The notes under the pieces were generated by a model, which searched no databases, had not been told where the DNA came from, and worked only from the letters and a program-made list of their open reading frames with translations. A stretch of 5,802 nt of DNA from Geobacter sp. (GTDB lineage: Bacteria > Desulfobacterota > Desulfuromonadia > Geobacterales > Geobacteraceae), in assembly GCA_003857395.1 (NCBI GenBank), contig RPRC01000299.1, positions 1 through 5,802 of the forward strand. Direction: 5' to 3'. This document shows, in pieces, positions 1 to 5,282 of the stretch. Numbering within the stretch: the first letter of the stretch is position 1; every line of letters starts with the position of its first letter. The translations under genes and the position numbers were made by a program.

Positions 1-1
1 G

Positions 2-154
2 AACGCTAAAGGATTCATCGACATTGTAAGGCAGGGGGGAAAGCGTGGATGCGGAATGAGCAATTCAAAATATCACTTATCAGGGCGATGGCGAGACTTC
101 GGTAAGAGGGTATTTATGAATCGTCCTCGCTATCCATGTGAGCCACCAAAATAA
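2..154 (+). CDS. possible 3' end of a basic hypothetical protein (partial, uncertain)
   Basis: The second reading frame is open from the left window edge for 50 codons and ends in TAA at 152-154. The peptide is strongly basic (12 Lys/Arg against 3 Asp/Glu) and contains two Cys near residues 18 and 46, with blocks such as RGCGMSNSKYHL and RVFMNRPRYP that read more like protein than random translation. I do not recognise a family. There is no start inside the window that would be preferred, so if real it is the C-terminal tail of a gene that begins further left. A 50-codon open frame can arise by chance at this base composition, so the call is weak. Nothing downstream continues the frame. Confidence 0.25.
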   Translation, partial: NAKGFIDIVRQGGKRGCGMSNSKYHLSGRWRDFGKRVFMNRPRYPCEPPK

Positions 155-180
155 AGGCAAGTACAGATATGGCCCTTAGC

Positions 181-258
181 TGGACGTCTACAGGTCCATT
201 ATTGTCACCAGCAATACGATGTTATTGCACACAAGTGCACTTGTAGGGCAAAATTGCC
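181..258. repeat. cluster of four consecutive inverted repeats
   Basis: Four short inverted repeats follow one another. TGGAC (181-185) pairs with GTCCA (194-198) around an 8-nt loop. GCAATA (211-216) pairs with TATTGC (223-228) around a 6-nt loop. ACAAGTGCACTTGT (231-244) is a perfect 14-bp palindrome. GGCAA (247-251) pairs with TTGCC (254-258) around AA. All arms are exact. The role is unknown: protein-binding sites, structured RNA, or a decayed mobile-element end are all possible. Confidence 0.6.
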
Positions 259-432
259 TGGGTACTTCAAGGACCATTTTTGCACCGTACATATATATAG
301 CCATCTATCAACGAGGTTTTAGGCCGCTTAAGACATGCAATCGGTCTGGTAAAGGAACAGGTGAATAAATATCGCACCCAATATTCAGGCTGGTACCGCT
401 GGGATAGTCAGTTAGTTAACAACTGATAACAT

Positions 433-451
433 TTTGCTAGGCTTTGCTAGG
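433..451 (+). repeat. 10-bp-period tandem direct repeat (TTTGCTAGG x2)
   Basis: TTTGCTAGG occurs at 433-441 and again at 443-451, so the two copies are about one helical turn apart. The repeat lies 114 bp upstream of the PC4-like start codon. The spacing would suit two copies of a regulator on the same DNA face, but no regulator is known to me for this motif. Confidence 0.5.
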
Positions 452-484
452 GCTCTGAGATGAGCACATGGAGATAGGTGACAA

Positions 485-493
485 TTATCCACA
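485..493 (+). promoter_or_regulatory. perfect DnaA-box 9-mer TTATCCACA
   Basis: The sequence matches the high-affinity DnaA binding consensus exactly. It is a single copy. I saw no second perfect box in the window, and no AT-rich unwinding element typical of an origin. It lies 72 bp upstream of the PC4-like start codon, so it could be a DnaA regulatory site or a chance match. Confidence 0.3.
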
Positions 494-554
494 TAATATC
501 TGGGAAATCGCGTTTCCTGGCATATATAACTAATCGTGACGAAAATAGTACTAA

Positions 555-560
555 AGGAGA
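555..560 (+). promoter_or_regulatory. ribosome binding site of the PC4-like gene
   Basis: AGGAGA lies 4 nt before the ATG at 565, preceded by AA to give AAAGGAGA. It decides the start: the in-frame ATG at 478 would add 29 residues with no similarity to the PC4 fold and has no comparable ribosome site. Confidence 0.7.
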
Positions 561-564
561 TGTT

Positions 565-774
565 ATGAAAGCGATCTGGAAAAACGCAGTAGAGGAAATC
601 CGGATAGACCGCGAAATGTTTCATGGCCATGACCTTGTTGGGGTGCGTATCTTTATCCAACATCAATCAGGTGAATGGAGGCCAAGCAGGAAAGGTTTGA
701 CTCTTCGTCCGGACACTTGGAGGGAAGTCATTGAAGAGGTTGTAGAGATTCTGAAAACAGAACCTTTAAGTTGA
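565..774 (+). CDS. PC4/p15-type single-stranded DNA-binding protein
   Basis: This encodes 69 residues that match the transcriptional coactivator p15/PC4 fold along almost their whole length. The beta-rich part spans about residues 8-48. The signature SGEWRPSRKGLTL at 35-47 corresponds to the PC4 pattern G-E-x-x-P-x-(R/K)-K-G-(I/L)-(T/S)-L. A C-terminal amphipathic helix (about 50-64, WREVIEEVVEIL) matches the PC4 dimer helix. Eukaryotic PC4 is a coactivator. Bacterial and phage relatives are small dimeric ssDNA-binding proteins whose roles in transcription or repair are poorly defined, so ssDNA binding is the safe inference. The length is normal for a bacterial single-domain form. The start at 565 is chosen for its Shine-Dalgarno sequence. 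The gene stands alone: the next gene on the strand is more than 550 bp away and no clear terminator follows it. Confidence 0.85.
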   Translation: MKAIWKNAVEEIRIDREMFHGHDLVGVRIFIQHQSGEWRPSRKGLTLRPDTWREVIEEVVEILKTEPLS

Positions 775-865
775 AGAAACCTGATGTGAAATGTGGTTGA
801 AATGGCCCGCTACCAAGAAAAATTGATTACTCAAAATCAAGCAAATAAGTATTATGTACTACTTG

Positions 866-877
866 AAGTAATTACTT
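866..877. repeat. perfect 12-bp palindrome AAGTAATTACTT
   Basis: This sequence equals its own reverse complement over 12 bp. Related AAGTA and TACTT arms occur just upstream at 847-851 and 860-864, so the motif is locally repeated. Its centre is 23 bp from the centre of the next palindrome, about two helical turns. It looks operator-like, but no cognate regulator can be assigned. Confidence 0.5.
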
Positions 878-886
878 GCAACTACT

Positions 887-902
887 AACATCTGCAGATG
901 TT
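887..902. repeat. perfect 16-bp palindrome AACATCTGCAGATGTT
   Basis: This is an exact 16-bp self-complementary sequence, the longest loop-free palindrome I found in the window. It would suit a dimeric transcription factor. It lies 429 bp upstream of the broken HTH gene and 113 bp downstream of the PC4-like gene, so its target gene is unclear. Confidence 0.6.
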
Positions 903-1330
903 TATCGTAAAAACCACAACAACTGTGTCCGAGTTATTCTGTCACAGGAGCCGGGGCGTAACGTGGGCATTGAGGAATCAAGGGTCTATAAACAACCTGA
1001 GAAAACCTAAGAAAAGTTGAGGAATATCCGCAGAAGAATGCATCGGGTTTGCAGAAAAACCGGACGTAGTCGGACGGTTGCGAGCATCTTATTGGACATT
1101 GACATTGATTGACATTAGGCAAAGACGGCAGCGCGAAAGGGTGAGGGAGATATCGAGACGGCAGTCGACTTCATGCTGGGGGTTCAGACTGAGAAGGAAA
1201 ATAGGTCTCCCTGCAGCATCCGATGCTAAGCCTGTGGCTTTACATTTGATTTGCAGTAGTATGGAGCATGGGTCAACTTATTGAGTCCTGTAGAAAATGA
1301 AATAACAGTCTCTATGTGGTGATAACTGAA

Positions 1331-1531
1331 ATGAAAAACAGCAATAACATCCGAAAAATCAGGGAAGAACGCTTGATGAGCAAGATGGAGATAGCTCGTC
1401 TGGCGGGAGTATCCTCACCAACAATTGTTCGTATCGAACGCGGCAAAGTCTGTCGTTAGGTAACCAAGCGACAGATCATTCTTGCCCTTGGCTACGCATT
1501 GACGGAGAAGAACATGGTTTTCCCTGAGTAA
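1331..1531 (+). pseudogene. small XRE-family helix-turn-helix regulator interrupted by an in-frame TAG
   Basis: Read from ATG 1331 the frame gives 42 residues, an in-frame TAG (1457-1459), then 23 more residues to TAA (1529-1531). The first part has a classic XRE/Cro helix-turn-helix: IRKIREER (7-14), then SKMEIARLAGVSSPTIVRIERGK (17-39) with the recognition-helix block VSSPTIVRIERG. The part after the stop, TKRQIILALGYALTEKNMVFPE, is the expected last helix and tail of such single-domain regulators, so full length was about 66 residues. CAG to TAG (Gln) is the simplest origin of the stop, but the original codon is not known. The 42-residue product keeps the HTH but loses the closing helix, so it is probably non-functional unless the stop is read through. 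The ribosome site is weak (GGTGAT, 1318-1323). The likely ancestral role was DNA-binding autoregulation, possibly of the dehydrogenase gene 32 bp downstream. Confidence 0.8.
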
Positions 1532-1550
1532 TTCCGAAAATATCGGGTCC

Positions 1551-1556
1551 GGAGGG
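1551..1556 (+). promoter_or_regulatory. ribosome binding site of the SagB-type gene
   Basis: GGAGGG with 7 nt to the ATG at 1564 supports that start. It lies immediately after a short inverted repeat (CCGA 1534-1537 with TCGG 1543-1546) between the HTH stop and this gene. Confidence 0.7.
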
Positions 1557-1563
1557 TTTCACT

Positions 1564-2352
1564 ATGGAAGAGAAACGAGCGATAAAGAAATTATCCATTA
1601 CCACAGAAAGCGGCAGATATTTTCTGACTGACCGGATCAGGGAAGAGGTAAATTTCCGAGCCACTCCGCAATCCCGCGGAGTACGACCTCCACCTGTCCA
1701 GAAACCAGCACCACCAGACAGCCGGTTAATTCAGTTACCGAACCAGGAAACATGGTCAATCCCTTCGTGCAACCTGCAAAAGGCCATTTCCGACCGCCAG
1801 AGCCATCGACGTTTTACAACAGAGCCGATTACTCTAGATGAATTGGCCTTTCTCCTCTGGGCAACCCAGGGAGTCCGTACTGTCCTCCACGAGGCTGCTG
1901 TCCTGCGAACGGTTCCTTCCGCAGGATGTCGCCACTCCCTTGAGACTTATCTTGCTGTTCTGAGGGTGGAAGGCCTTGAGAGCGGTATCTACCGTTACCT
2001 CCCGCTTGATCATTCCATCGTGCACGTACGCGACATTGAAAACCTTCCGGAACGCCTCACCGCCGCAACACACGGACAAAACTTTTCCGGACAATCAGCC
2101 GTAACGTTCATCTGGGCTGCCGTTCCAGAACGTACTGAATGGCGCTATGCGGAAGCCTCTTATAAGGTAATTGCCCTGGATGCAGGTCATGTCTGCCAGA
2201 ATCTGTACCTGGCATGTGAAGCGATTGGGGCTGGCACCTGTGCCATAGCGGCCTACAATCAGACTCTGGTCGATGCACTGCTGGGGGTGGATGGCTATGA
2301 TGAATTCGGCATCTACATGGCTCCGGTGGGGAAGGTCGGTGAGGATCCATGA
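1564..2352 (+). CDS. SagB/ThcOx-type FMN-dependent dehydrogenase (nitroreductase fold)
   Basis: The 262-residue protein has the landmarks of SagB-type oxidoreductases. A flavin-phosphate-binding block DRQSHRRF is at 77-84. LDELAFLLWATQGV follows at 91-104. The signature RTVPSAGCRHSLETYL is at 115-130, GIYRYLP at 141-147, DAGHVCQNLYLACEAIGAGT at 206-225, and the closing APVGKV at 253-258. Family members are FMN-binding homodimers. Some oxidise azolines to azoles in thiazole/oxazole-modified peptides; many stand-alone homologues have no known substrate. Residues 1-60 are a low-similarity N-terminal extension. No YcaO cyclodehydratase or obvious precursor peptide is seen nearby, so an azoline role is not supported here. 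The protein is predicted cytoplasmic because no signal peptide or membrane segment is visible. It probably formed an operon with the broken HTH gene 32 bp upstream. The reading frame is intact. Confidence 0.85.
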   Translation: MEEKRAIKKLSITTESGRYFLTDRIREEVNFRATPQSRGVRPPPVQKPAPPDSRLIQLPNQETWSIPSCNLQKAISDRQSHRRFTTEPITLDELAFLLWATQGVRTVLHEAAVLRTVPSAGCRHSLETYLAVLRVEGLESGIYRYLPLDHSIVHVRDIENLPERLTAATHGQNFSGQSAVTFIWAAVPERTEWRYAEASYKVIALDAGHVCQNLYLACEAIGAGTCAIAAYNQTLVDALLGVDGYDEFGIYMAPVGKVGEDP

Positions 2353-2718
2353 AAAGGCAAGTCATTTGTGAATGGAATTCGTGGTGGACTATTCAAACCA
2401 GTTAGCAGGAGGAGTATGTGTTGATGTGTAAACCATGATTGGCAAGGATGATGTCGATGTTTTATCGGAAGACCAGTACCGGTCTGTTGCATCTTAATTG
2501 AAATATTTTTAATGGTATTAGGTTGTTGGTTCTGGTATTAATGTTTCGGTTGGTTTAGGCAAGTCCGTAATCTTGACCCATCGGGTTCGGCCAGCGTTTT
2601 ATATCAAGGGAACCGTCATGATTTGTCAGATGACATATAGATGGATGAAAGCCGCCATGATCATTGATATCTGATAGGCGGCTTTTTCTTTTGCTATTAT
2701 GAATAGAGCCTTTTCAAA
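2353..2718. other. non-coding stretch between the SagB-type gene and the insertion sequence
   Basis: No convincing gene is present. A strong Shine-Dalgarno (AGGAGGAG, 2407-2414) precedes only tiny frames: ATG 2424 gives 4 codons, and ATG 2435 gives 20 residues to TAA 2495-2497 (acidic, DDVDVLSEDQY). An inverted repeat AGACC/GGTCT lies at 2470-2485. GGTATTA is repeated at 2514-2520 and 2534-2540. The segment from about 2570 can fold into short hairpins (ACCC-ATC-GGGT; GTCAT/ATGAC) and ends in a good terminator, which makes a small RNA possible. Confidence 0.5.
2648..2690 (+). terminator. rho-independent terminator
   Basis: AAAGCCGCC (2648-2656) is exactly complementary to GGCGGCTTT (2677-2685). 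The 20-nt loop can add an inner ATCA/TGAT stem. The stem runs into TTTTTCTTTT, a typical U-tract. It reads on the plus strand, so it would end the SagB-type transcript or a small RNA upstream of it. The opposite strand has only a short T run. Confidence 0.75.
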
Positions 2719-2730
2719 TGCGTATTCCGG
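2719..2730 (+). repeat. IS left terminal inverted repeat
   Basis: TGCGTATTCCGG is the exact reverse complement of the right end at 5271-5282. It continues into the first long internal repeat (2724-2744). Confidence 0.85.
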
Positions 2731-2812
2731 TGAAAGCGGCCAGCCGAACTGACATGATGGCGGCCACCGTTCCGCTGCGAAAGCGGCCAGCGTTCCGGTG
2801 ATTTCGGCCAGT
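2724..2812 (+). repeat. left-end multiple subterminal repeats of the IS (L1, L2, L3)
   Basis: Three related copies of about 21-23 bp occur at 2724-2744, 2769-2791 and 2792-2812. Each starts (A/G)TTCCG and ends CGGCCAG(C/T), with a variable AT-richer middle. L2 and L3 directly abut. In IS21 such repeats are the transposase binding sites. Confidence 0.75.
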
Positions 2813-2841
2813 AACGAGAGAGAGTCTTGGGGTGTGGATTT

Positions 2842-3603
2842 TCACTTTGTCACAATAGCGGTTTTTGGGTCAAGCACAGATCGCTTTCGCCTCATCGATT
2901 CACCCTTCAATTCCAGCTTGTAGGCATTGTGAACCAGCCTGTCCAGGATGGCATCAGCAAGGGTTGGATCCTGCATGGCATCGTGCCAGGCTTTCACCGG
3001 CAGTTGGCTGGTAACGACGGTTGCCTTCCGGTCATATCGATCCTCGACGATTTCCAGCAATTCCCGCTGCTCCTCCCGTGACAAAGGGGAAATGAGCAGA
3101 TCGTCCAGGATCAGCACCTCGCATTTGTTGATTGGTGCAATGAGCTTGTTGTAGCGGCCATCAAGCCTGGACACCGCAATCTCCTGCAGGAGCCGCGGCA
3201 CTCTCTGGTAAAGAACTGAGTGGCCATCCCGGCAGGCCTTCTGTGCCAGGGCGCAGGCAAGATAACTCTTGCCGGCACCAGTCGGCCCAGTGACCAGGAT
3301 ATTGTGATGGCTCTTCACCCAGGCATTCCCGGCAAGGGCCATGACCTGCGAGCGATCAACGCCTCTTCCCTGCCGGAAGTCCAGATCTTCGATCGAGGCA
3401 GACAGTCTTAACTTGGCAGCCTTGAGCCGATTCTGCATCCGCCGATTATCCAGATCAGTCATCTGGTAATCCACGATCAGACCGAAGCGTTCCTCAAAGC
3501 AGAGTTGTGCCATGTCCGGGCATTGCAGTTGGTCCGCAAAGGCTCTGGCCATCGCCGCAAGCTTCATGGAGTTCAGCTTCTCGATGGTCGGTTGTGTCAG
3601 CAT
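2842..3603 (-). CDS. istB: IS21-family helper ATPase IstB
   Basis: The 253-residue protein is the AAA+ ATPase that assembles on target DNA and directs IstA-mediated IS21 insertion. The N-terminal helical region (about 1-90) starts LTQPTIEKLNSMKLAAMARAF. Walker A GPTGAGKS is at 106-113 and Walker B CEVLILDDL at 161-169, followed by SPLSREEQRELLEIVEDRY (172-190) and a sensor-like TSQLPV (198-203). ILDRLVHNAYKLELKGESMR (219-238) is the typical C-terminal block. The start at 3603 is chosen because AAAGGA (3610-3615 on the complement) lies 6 nt upstream. The frame is open further to 3744, but upstream starts lack a ribosome site and give no IstB-like sequence. The length is normal. The first 110 nt overlap the end of istA in another frame, so translational coupling is likely. 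Confidence 0.93.
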   Translation of the reverse strand: MLTQPTIEKLNSMKLAAMARAFADQLQCPDMAQLCFEERFGLIVDYQMTDLDNRRMQNRLKAAKLRLSASIEDLDFRQGRGVDRSQVMALAGNAWVKSHHNILVTGPTGAGKSYLACALAQKACRDGHSVLYQRVPRLLQEIAVSRLDGRYNKLIAPINKCEVLILDDLLISPLSREEQRELLEIVEDRYDRKATVVTSQLPVKAWHDAMQDPTLADAILDRLVHNAYKLELKGESMRRKRSVLDPKTAIVTK

Positions 3604-5158
3604 ACGTTTTCCTTTCGTCATTGTAGTAATCCGTGCCTCTGATGTTCTCGTGGGCAACGGGAAGTAGTTCCAGCTGTTTGGGTAACGGCTTCTGATCCAG
3701 GTTGTTCTCAAGGATCGACTTGATGCTTTTGTAGGTAACACCATTAATGGTGACCGCCCGTTCGCAAGCCGCCTCCAGCCGTTCTTTGGAATAGCGCTTT
3801 ACCAGGGAGATGATCCCCATGCAGGATCGGACGCCATGCTCGGGATACGCCTTGCGTGACAGGATGATCTCTACTACCTGCGCCGTGGCAGTCCCGGTTT
3901 GGGCTGCCCAGGAGATAATCCGTTGTGGTGTCCACTCGGCAAACTCCCGGTGCGATTTGGGCATATGCTCCGGGGTAGTGGTGTGTTTTCCTTGGACGAA
4001 TGATCGTGGATGGGAGGCAAGCCGATTTCCTTTATAGAGGCACTCGACAATCGTTTCGGTGTAACGCACATCCACCTGTTCTCGCACCAGGCGATGGGGA
4101 ACGCTGTAGAAGTGTCCTTCCACTTCGACATGGTAATCGATATGCACCCTGGCCTTTTTCCACTGGGCATACTCATACGGCGTTTCCGGCAGCGGCAGCA
4201 TGGCCGGCCGGTCAATTTCTTCGAACCGGCTCTGCCGGCAACCGGGCAGCTTTCTGAAGGAGCGTTTGTTCAGAAGGACCAACCGTTCACGAATGGCGGC
4301 ATTGGCCTCGGCCAGAGTAAAGAAGGTCCGATTGCGCAGACCAGCCAGGATGAAACGCTGAGCAATCAGAACACCCCCTTCGACCTTGGCTTTGTCCTTG
4401 GGATGGCGAACACGGGCAGGAACGATGGCGGTACCGTAATGATCGGCAAGTGCCGCATAGGTTGGATTCAGATCCGGTTCATAACGGCAGGCTTTGGTAA
4501 CACCTGAGAGCAGGTTGTCGGGAACAATGCAATGGGGGACGGCACCAAGGAAAGCAAAGGCCCGGACATGAGAACCAGTCCAGTCGGCAAGGGCTTGGGT
4601 CCAGGTGGCCTCGGCATAGGTCTCGTTGCTGCCTCCCATGACACCGACAAACATCTGGGCGTCTCGCACTTCGCCGGTTGAAGGGTCCACAATCGGCACC
4701 GTCTGCCCACTGTAGTCAACAAAGAACTTCTCGCCGGCACGGTGCTCCTGGCGCATGGAACAGTCGAGCTTCTTCTTCCACTGGCGGTACAATTCACAGA
4801 ACTGGCTGTACTGGTAGCCGGAGGGTTCACCTTCCTTGTACTCCTGCCATAACAGCATGAGGGTGAGTTTCTTGTGTTTGACAAGCTCATCATGCAGAGC
4901 CTGCCAGTCGGGTTGGGGCAGTTTGCGGGAAGCAGGGCTTACAACGGGAGGGTAGAGAAGTCGTTCGAGGGCTTCATCATCGAGATCAGAAGGCAAGGGC
5001 CAGGAAAGGCCGGCGGCAATTGCCCGATTCATCGTATCATTCACGGTGCTTTTGCCGACACCACAGGTTCTGGCTGTATCACGCCGACTCTGGCTGCATG
5101 ACCAGACAAGGCGGAGTATCTCTCTTGTTTTTCGCATGGTAACTCTTTCTCTCGGCAT
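3494..5158 (-). CDS. istA: IS21-family transposase IstA
   Basis: The 554-residue DDE transposase catalyses cut-and-join transposition of the element with IstB. The N-terminus (MPRERVTMRKTREILRLVW) leads into an HTH (about 14-50, RRDTARTCGVGKSTVNDTM). The integrase-like catalytic core spans about 140-275 with the triad Asp148 (FFVDYSG), Asp214 (IVPDNL) and Glu260 (KDKAKVEGG), all present. A C-terminal beta-rich DNA-binding part follows (HVEVEGHFYSVPHRLV, near 340). The start at 5158 is chosen for AAGGAGG 5 nt upstream; the in-frame ATG at 5182 has no such site. After the usual ending block LPVAHENIRGTDYY the frame continues for 42 residues through the istB start region, giving an unusually long overlap. 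That tail may be translated but dispensable. No internal stop or frameshift is evident. Confidence 0.93.
   Translation of the reverse strand: MPRERVTMRKTREILRLVWSCSQSRRDTARTCGVGKSTVNDTMNRAIAAGLSWPLPSDLDDEALERLLYPPVVSPASRKLPQPDWQALHDELVKHKKLTLMLLWQEYKEGEPSGYQYSQFCELYRQWKKKLDCSMRQEHRAGEKFFVDYSGQTVPIVDPSTGEVRDAQMFVGVMGGSNETYAEATWTQALADWTGSHVRAFAFLGAVPHCIVPDNLLSGVTKACRYEPDLNPTYAALADHYGTAIVPARVRHPKDKAKVEGGVLIAQRFILAGLRNRTFFTLAEANAAIRERLVLLNKRSFRKLPGCRQSRFEEIDRPAMLPLPETPYEYAQWKKARVHIDYHVEVEGHFYSVPHRLVREQVDVRYTETIVECLYKGNRLASHPRSFVQGKHTTTPEHMPKSHREFAEWTPQRIISWAAQTGTATAQVVEIILSRKAYPEHGVRSCMGIISLVKRYSKERLEAACERAVTINGVTYKSIKSILENNLDQKPLPKQLELLPVAHENIRGTDYYNDERKTYADTTDHREAELHEACGDGQSLCGPTAMPGHGTTLL
3610..3615 (-). 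promoter_or_regulatory. ribosome binding site of istB, inside istA
   Basis: AAAGGA on the minus strand lies 6 nt before the ATG at 3603 and inside the istA reading frame. It supports the istB start and coupling to istA translation. Confidence 0.6.
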
Positions 5159-5163
5159 CACGC

Positions 5164-5170
5164 CCTCCTT
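5164..5170 (-). promoter_or_regulatory. ribosome binding site of istA
   Basis: AAGGAGG on the minus strand, 5 nt before the ATG at 5158, decides the istA start over the upstream in-frame ATG at 5182. Confidence 0.7.
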
Positions 5171-5233
5171 GTATTCATTCAAGGAAGGCAGGATACCTGT
5201 TGGAGTTACCCCGCGACTACACTCTCATTTTAC

Positions 5234-5282
5234 ACTGGCCGAATTGCTCCGGAATGGTGGCCGGATTCGGCCGGAATACGCA
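5234..5282 (-). repeat. right-end subterminal repeats and terminal inverted repeat of the IS (R1, R2)
   Basis: Reading inwards on the minus strand, R1 (5256-5282) starts TGCGTATTCCGG and ends CGGCCACC. R2 (5234-5255) starts ATTCCGG and ends CGGCCAGT. They match the left-end copies in inverse orientation. The right end has two copies and the left three, an asymmetry common in this family. Confidence 0.75.

Larger units (their letters stand above)
155..564. other. gene-free stretch with inverted repeats and a DnaA-box-like 9-mer
   Basis: I see no complete gene here on either strand. The stretch contains four adjacent inverted repeats (181-258), a tandem 10-bp repeat (433-451) and a perfect TTATCCACA (485-493). 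An open frame at 301-426 would encode 41 residues ending GWYRWDSQLVNN, but it starts directly after a stop, has only an internal GTG (361) as possible start and no clear ribosome site, so it is at best a gene remnant. I could not identify a convincing sigma-70 promoter for the downstream PC4-like gene. A TATAAC hexamer at 525-530 lacks a good -35 partner. Confidence 0.5.
775..1330. other. gene-poor spacer with palindromes
   Basis: I see no supportable gene on either strand in this 556-bp spacer. Short open frames exist, for example 1078-1284 (+), a low-complexity basic translation, and 1119-1226, a 36-codon block without a start. None resembles a family I know. The recognisable structure is the palindrome pair at 866-902, a GACATT triplet repeat (1095-1100, 1101-1106, 1111-1116), an odd palindrome AGCATC-C-GATGCT (1215-1227) and a small hairpin AAGCC-TGT-GGCTT (1228-1240). 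The spacer may contain the promoter for the HTH/SagB pair, but no good -35/-10 pair stands out. Confidence 0.5.
2719..5282 (-). mobile_element. IS21-family insertion sequence, apparently complete
   Basis: The 2564-bp element begins TG and ends CA, as IS21 members do, and carries istA and istB in the usual order, transcribed leftward. The outer 12 bp are perfect inverted repeats (TGCGTATTCCGG at 2719-2730; its complement at 5271-5282). Both ends contain further subterminal copies of the same motif, a family hallmark for transposase binding. Size is within the usual IS21 range. Both genes are open and keep their catalytic motifs, so mobility is plausible. The immediate flanks (CAAA left, GAAA right) do not form an exact target duplication, which suggests mutation, an adjacent rearrangement, or recombination between copies. 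Confidence 0.93.

Noticed and set aside
478..564. Upstream in-frame extension of the PC4-like gene from ATG 478
   Set aside because: It adds 29 residues unlike any PC4 protein and lacks a ribosome site, while ATG 565 has AAAGGAGA at the right distance.
1099..1114. Two perfect TTGACA hexamers as -35 elements
   Set aside because: No -10-like hexamer lies 16-18 bp downstream of either; they are by-products of the GACATT repeat.
1119..1226. 36-codon open block containing GDIETAVDFMLGV
   Set aside because: It looks faintly protein-like but has stops on both sides and no usable start or family resemblance.
1228..1250. Terminator after the GGCTT hairpin
   Set aside because: The stem is only 5 bp and the following sequence TTACATTTGATTT is not a clean T-tract.
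1078..1284. 68-residue basic open frame on the plus strand
   Set aside because: Poor ribosome site, repetitive Arg-rich translation, no recognisable family; probably chance.
1834..2365. Minus-strand open frames opposite the SagB-type gene
   Set aside because: They are antisense to a well-supported gene and have no recognisable domains.
2842..5182. Several plus-strand and alternate minus-strand open frames inside the insertion sequence
   Set aside because: They overlap istA and istB in other frames, lack family resemblance and ribosome sites, and are explained by the GC-rich coding sequence.
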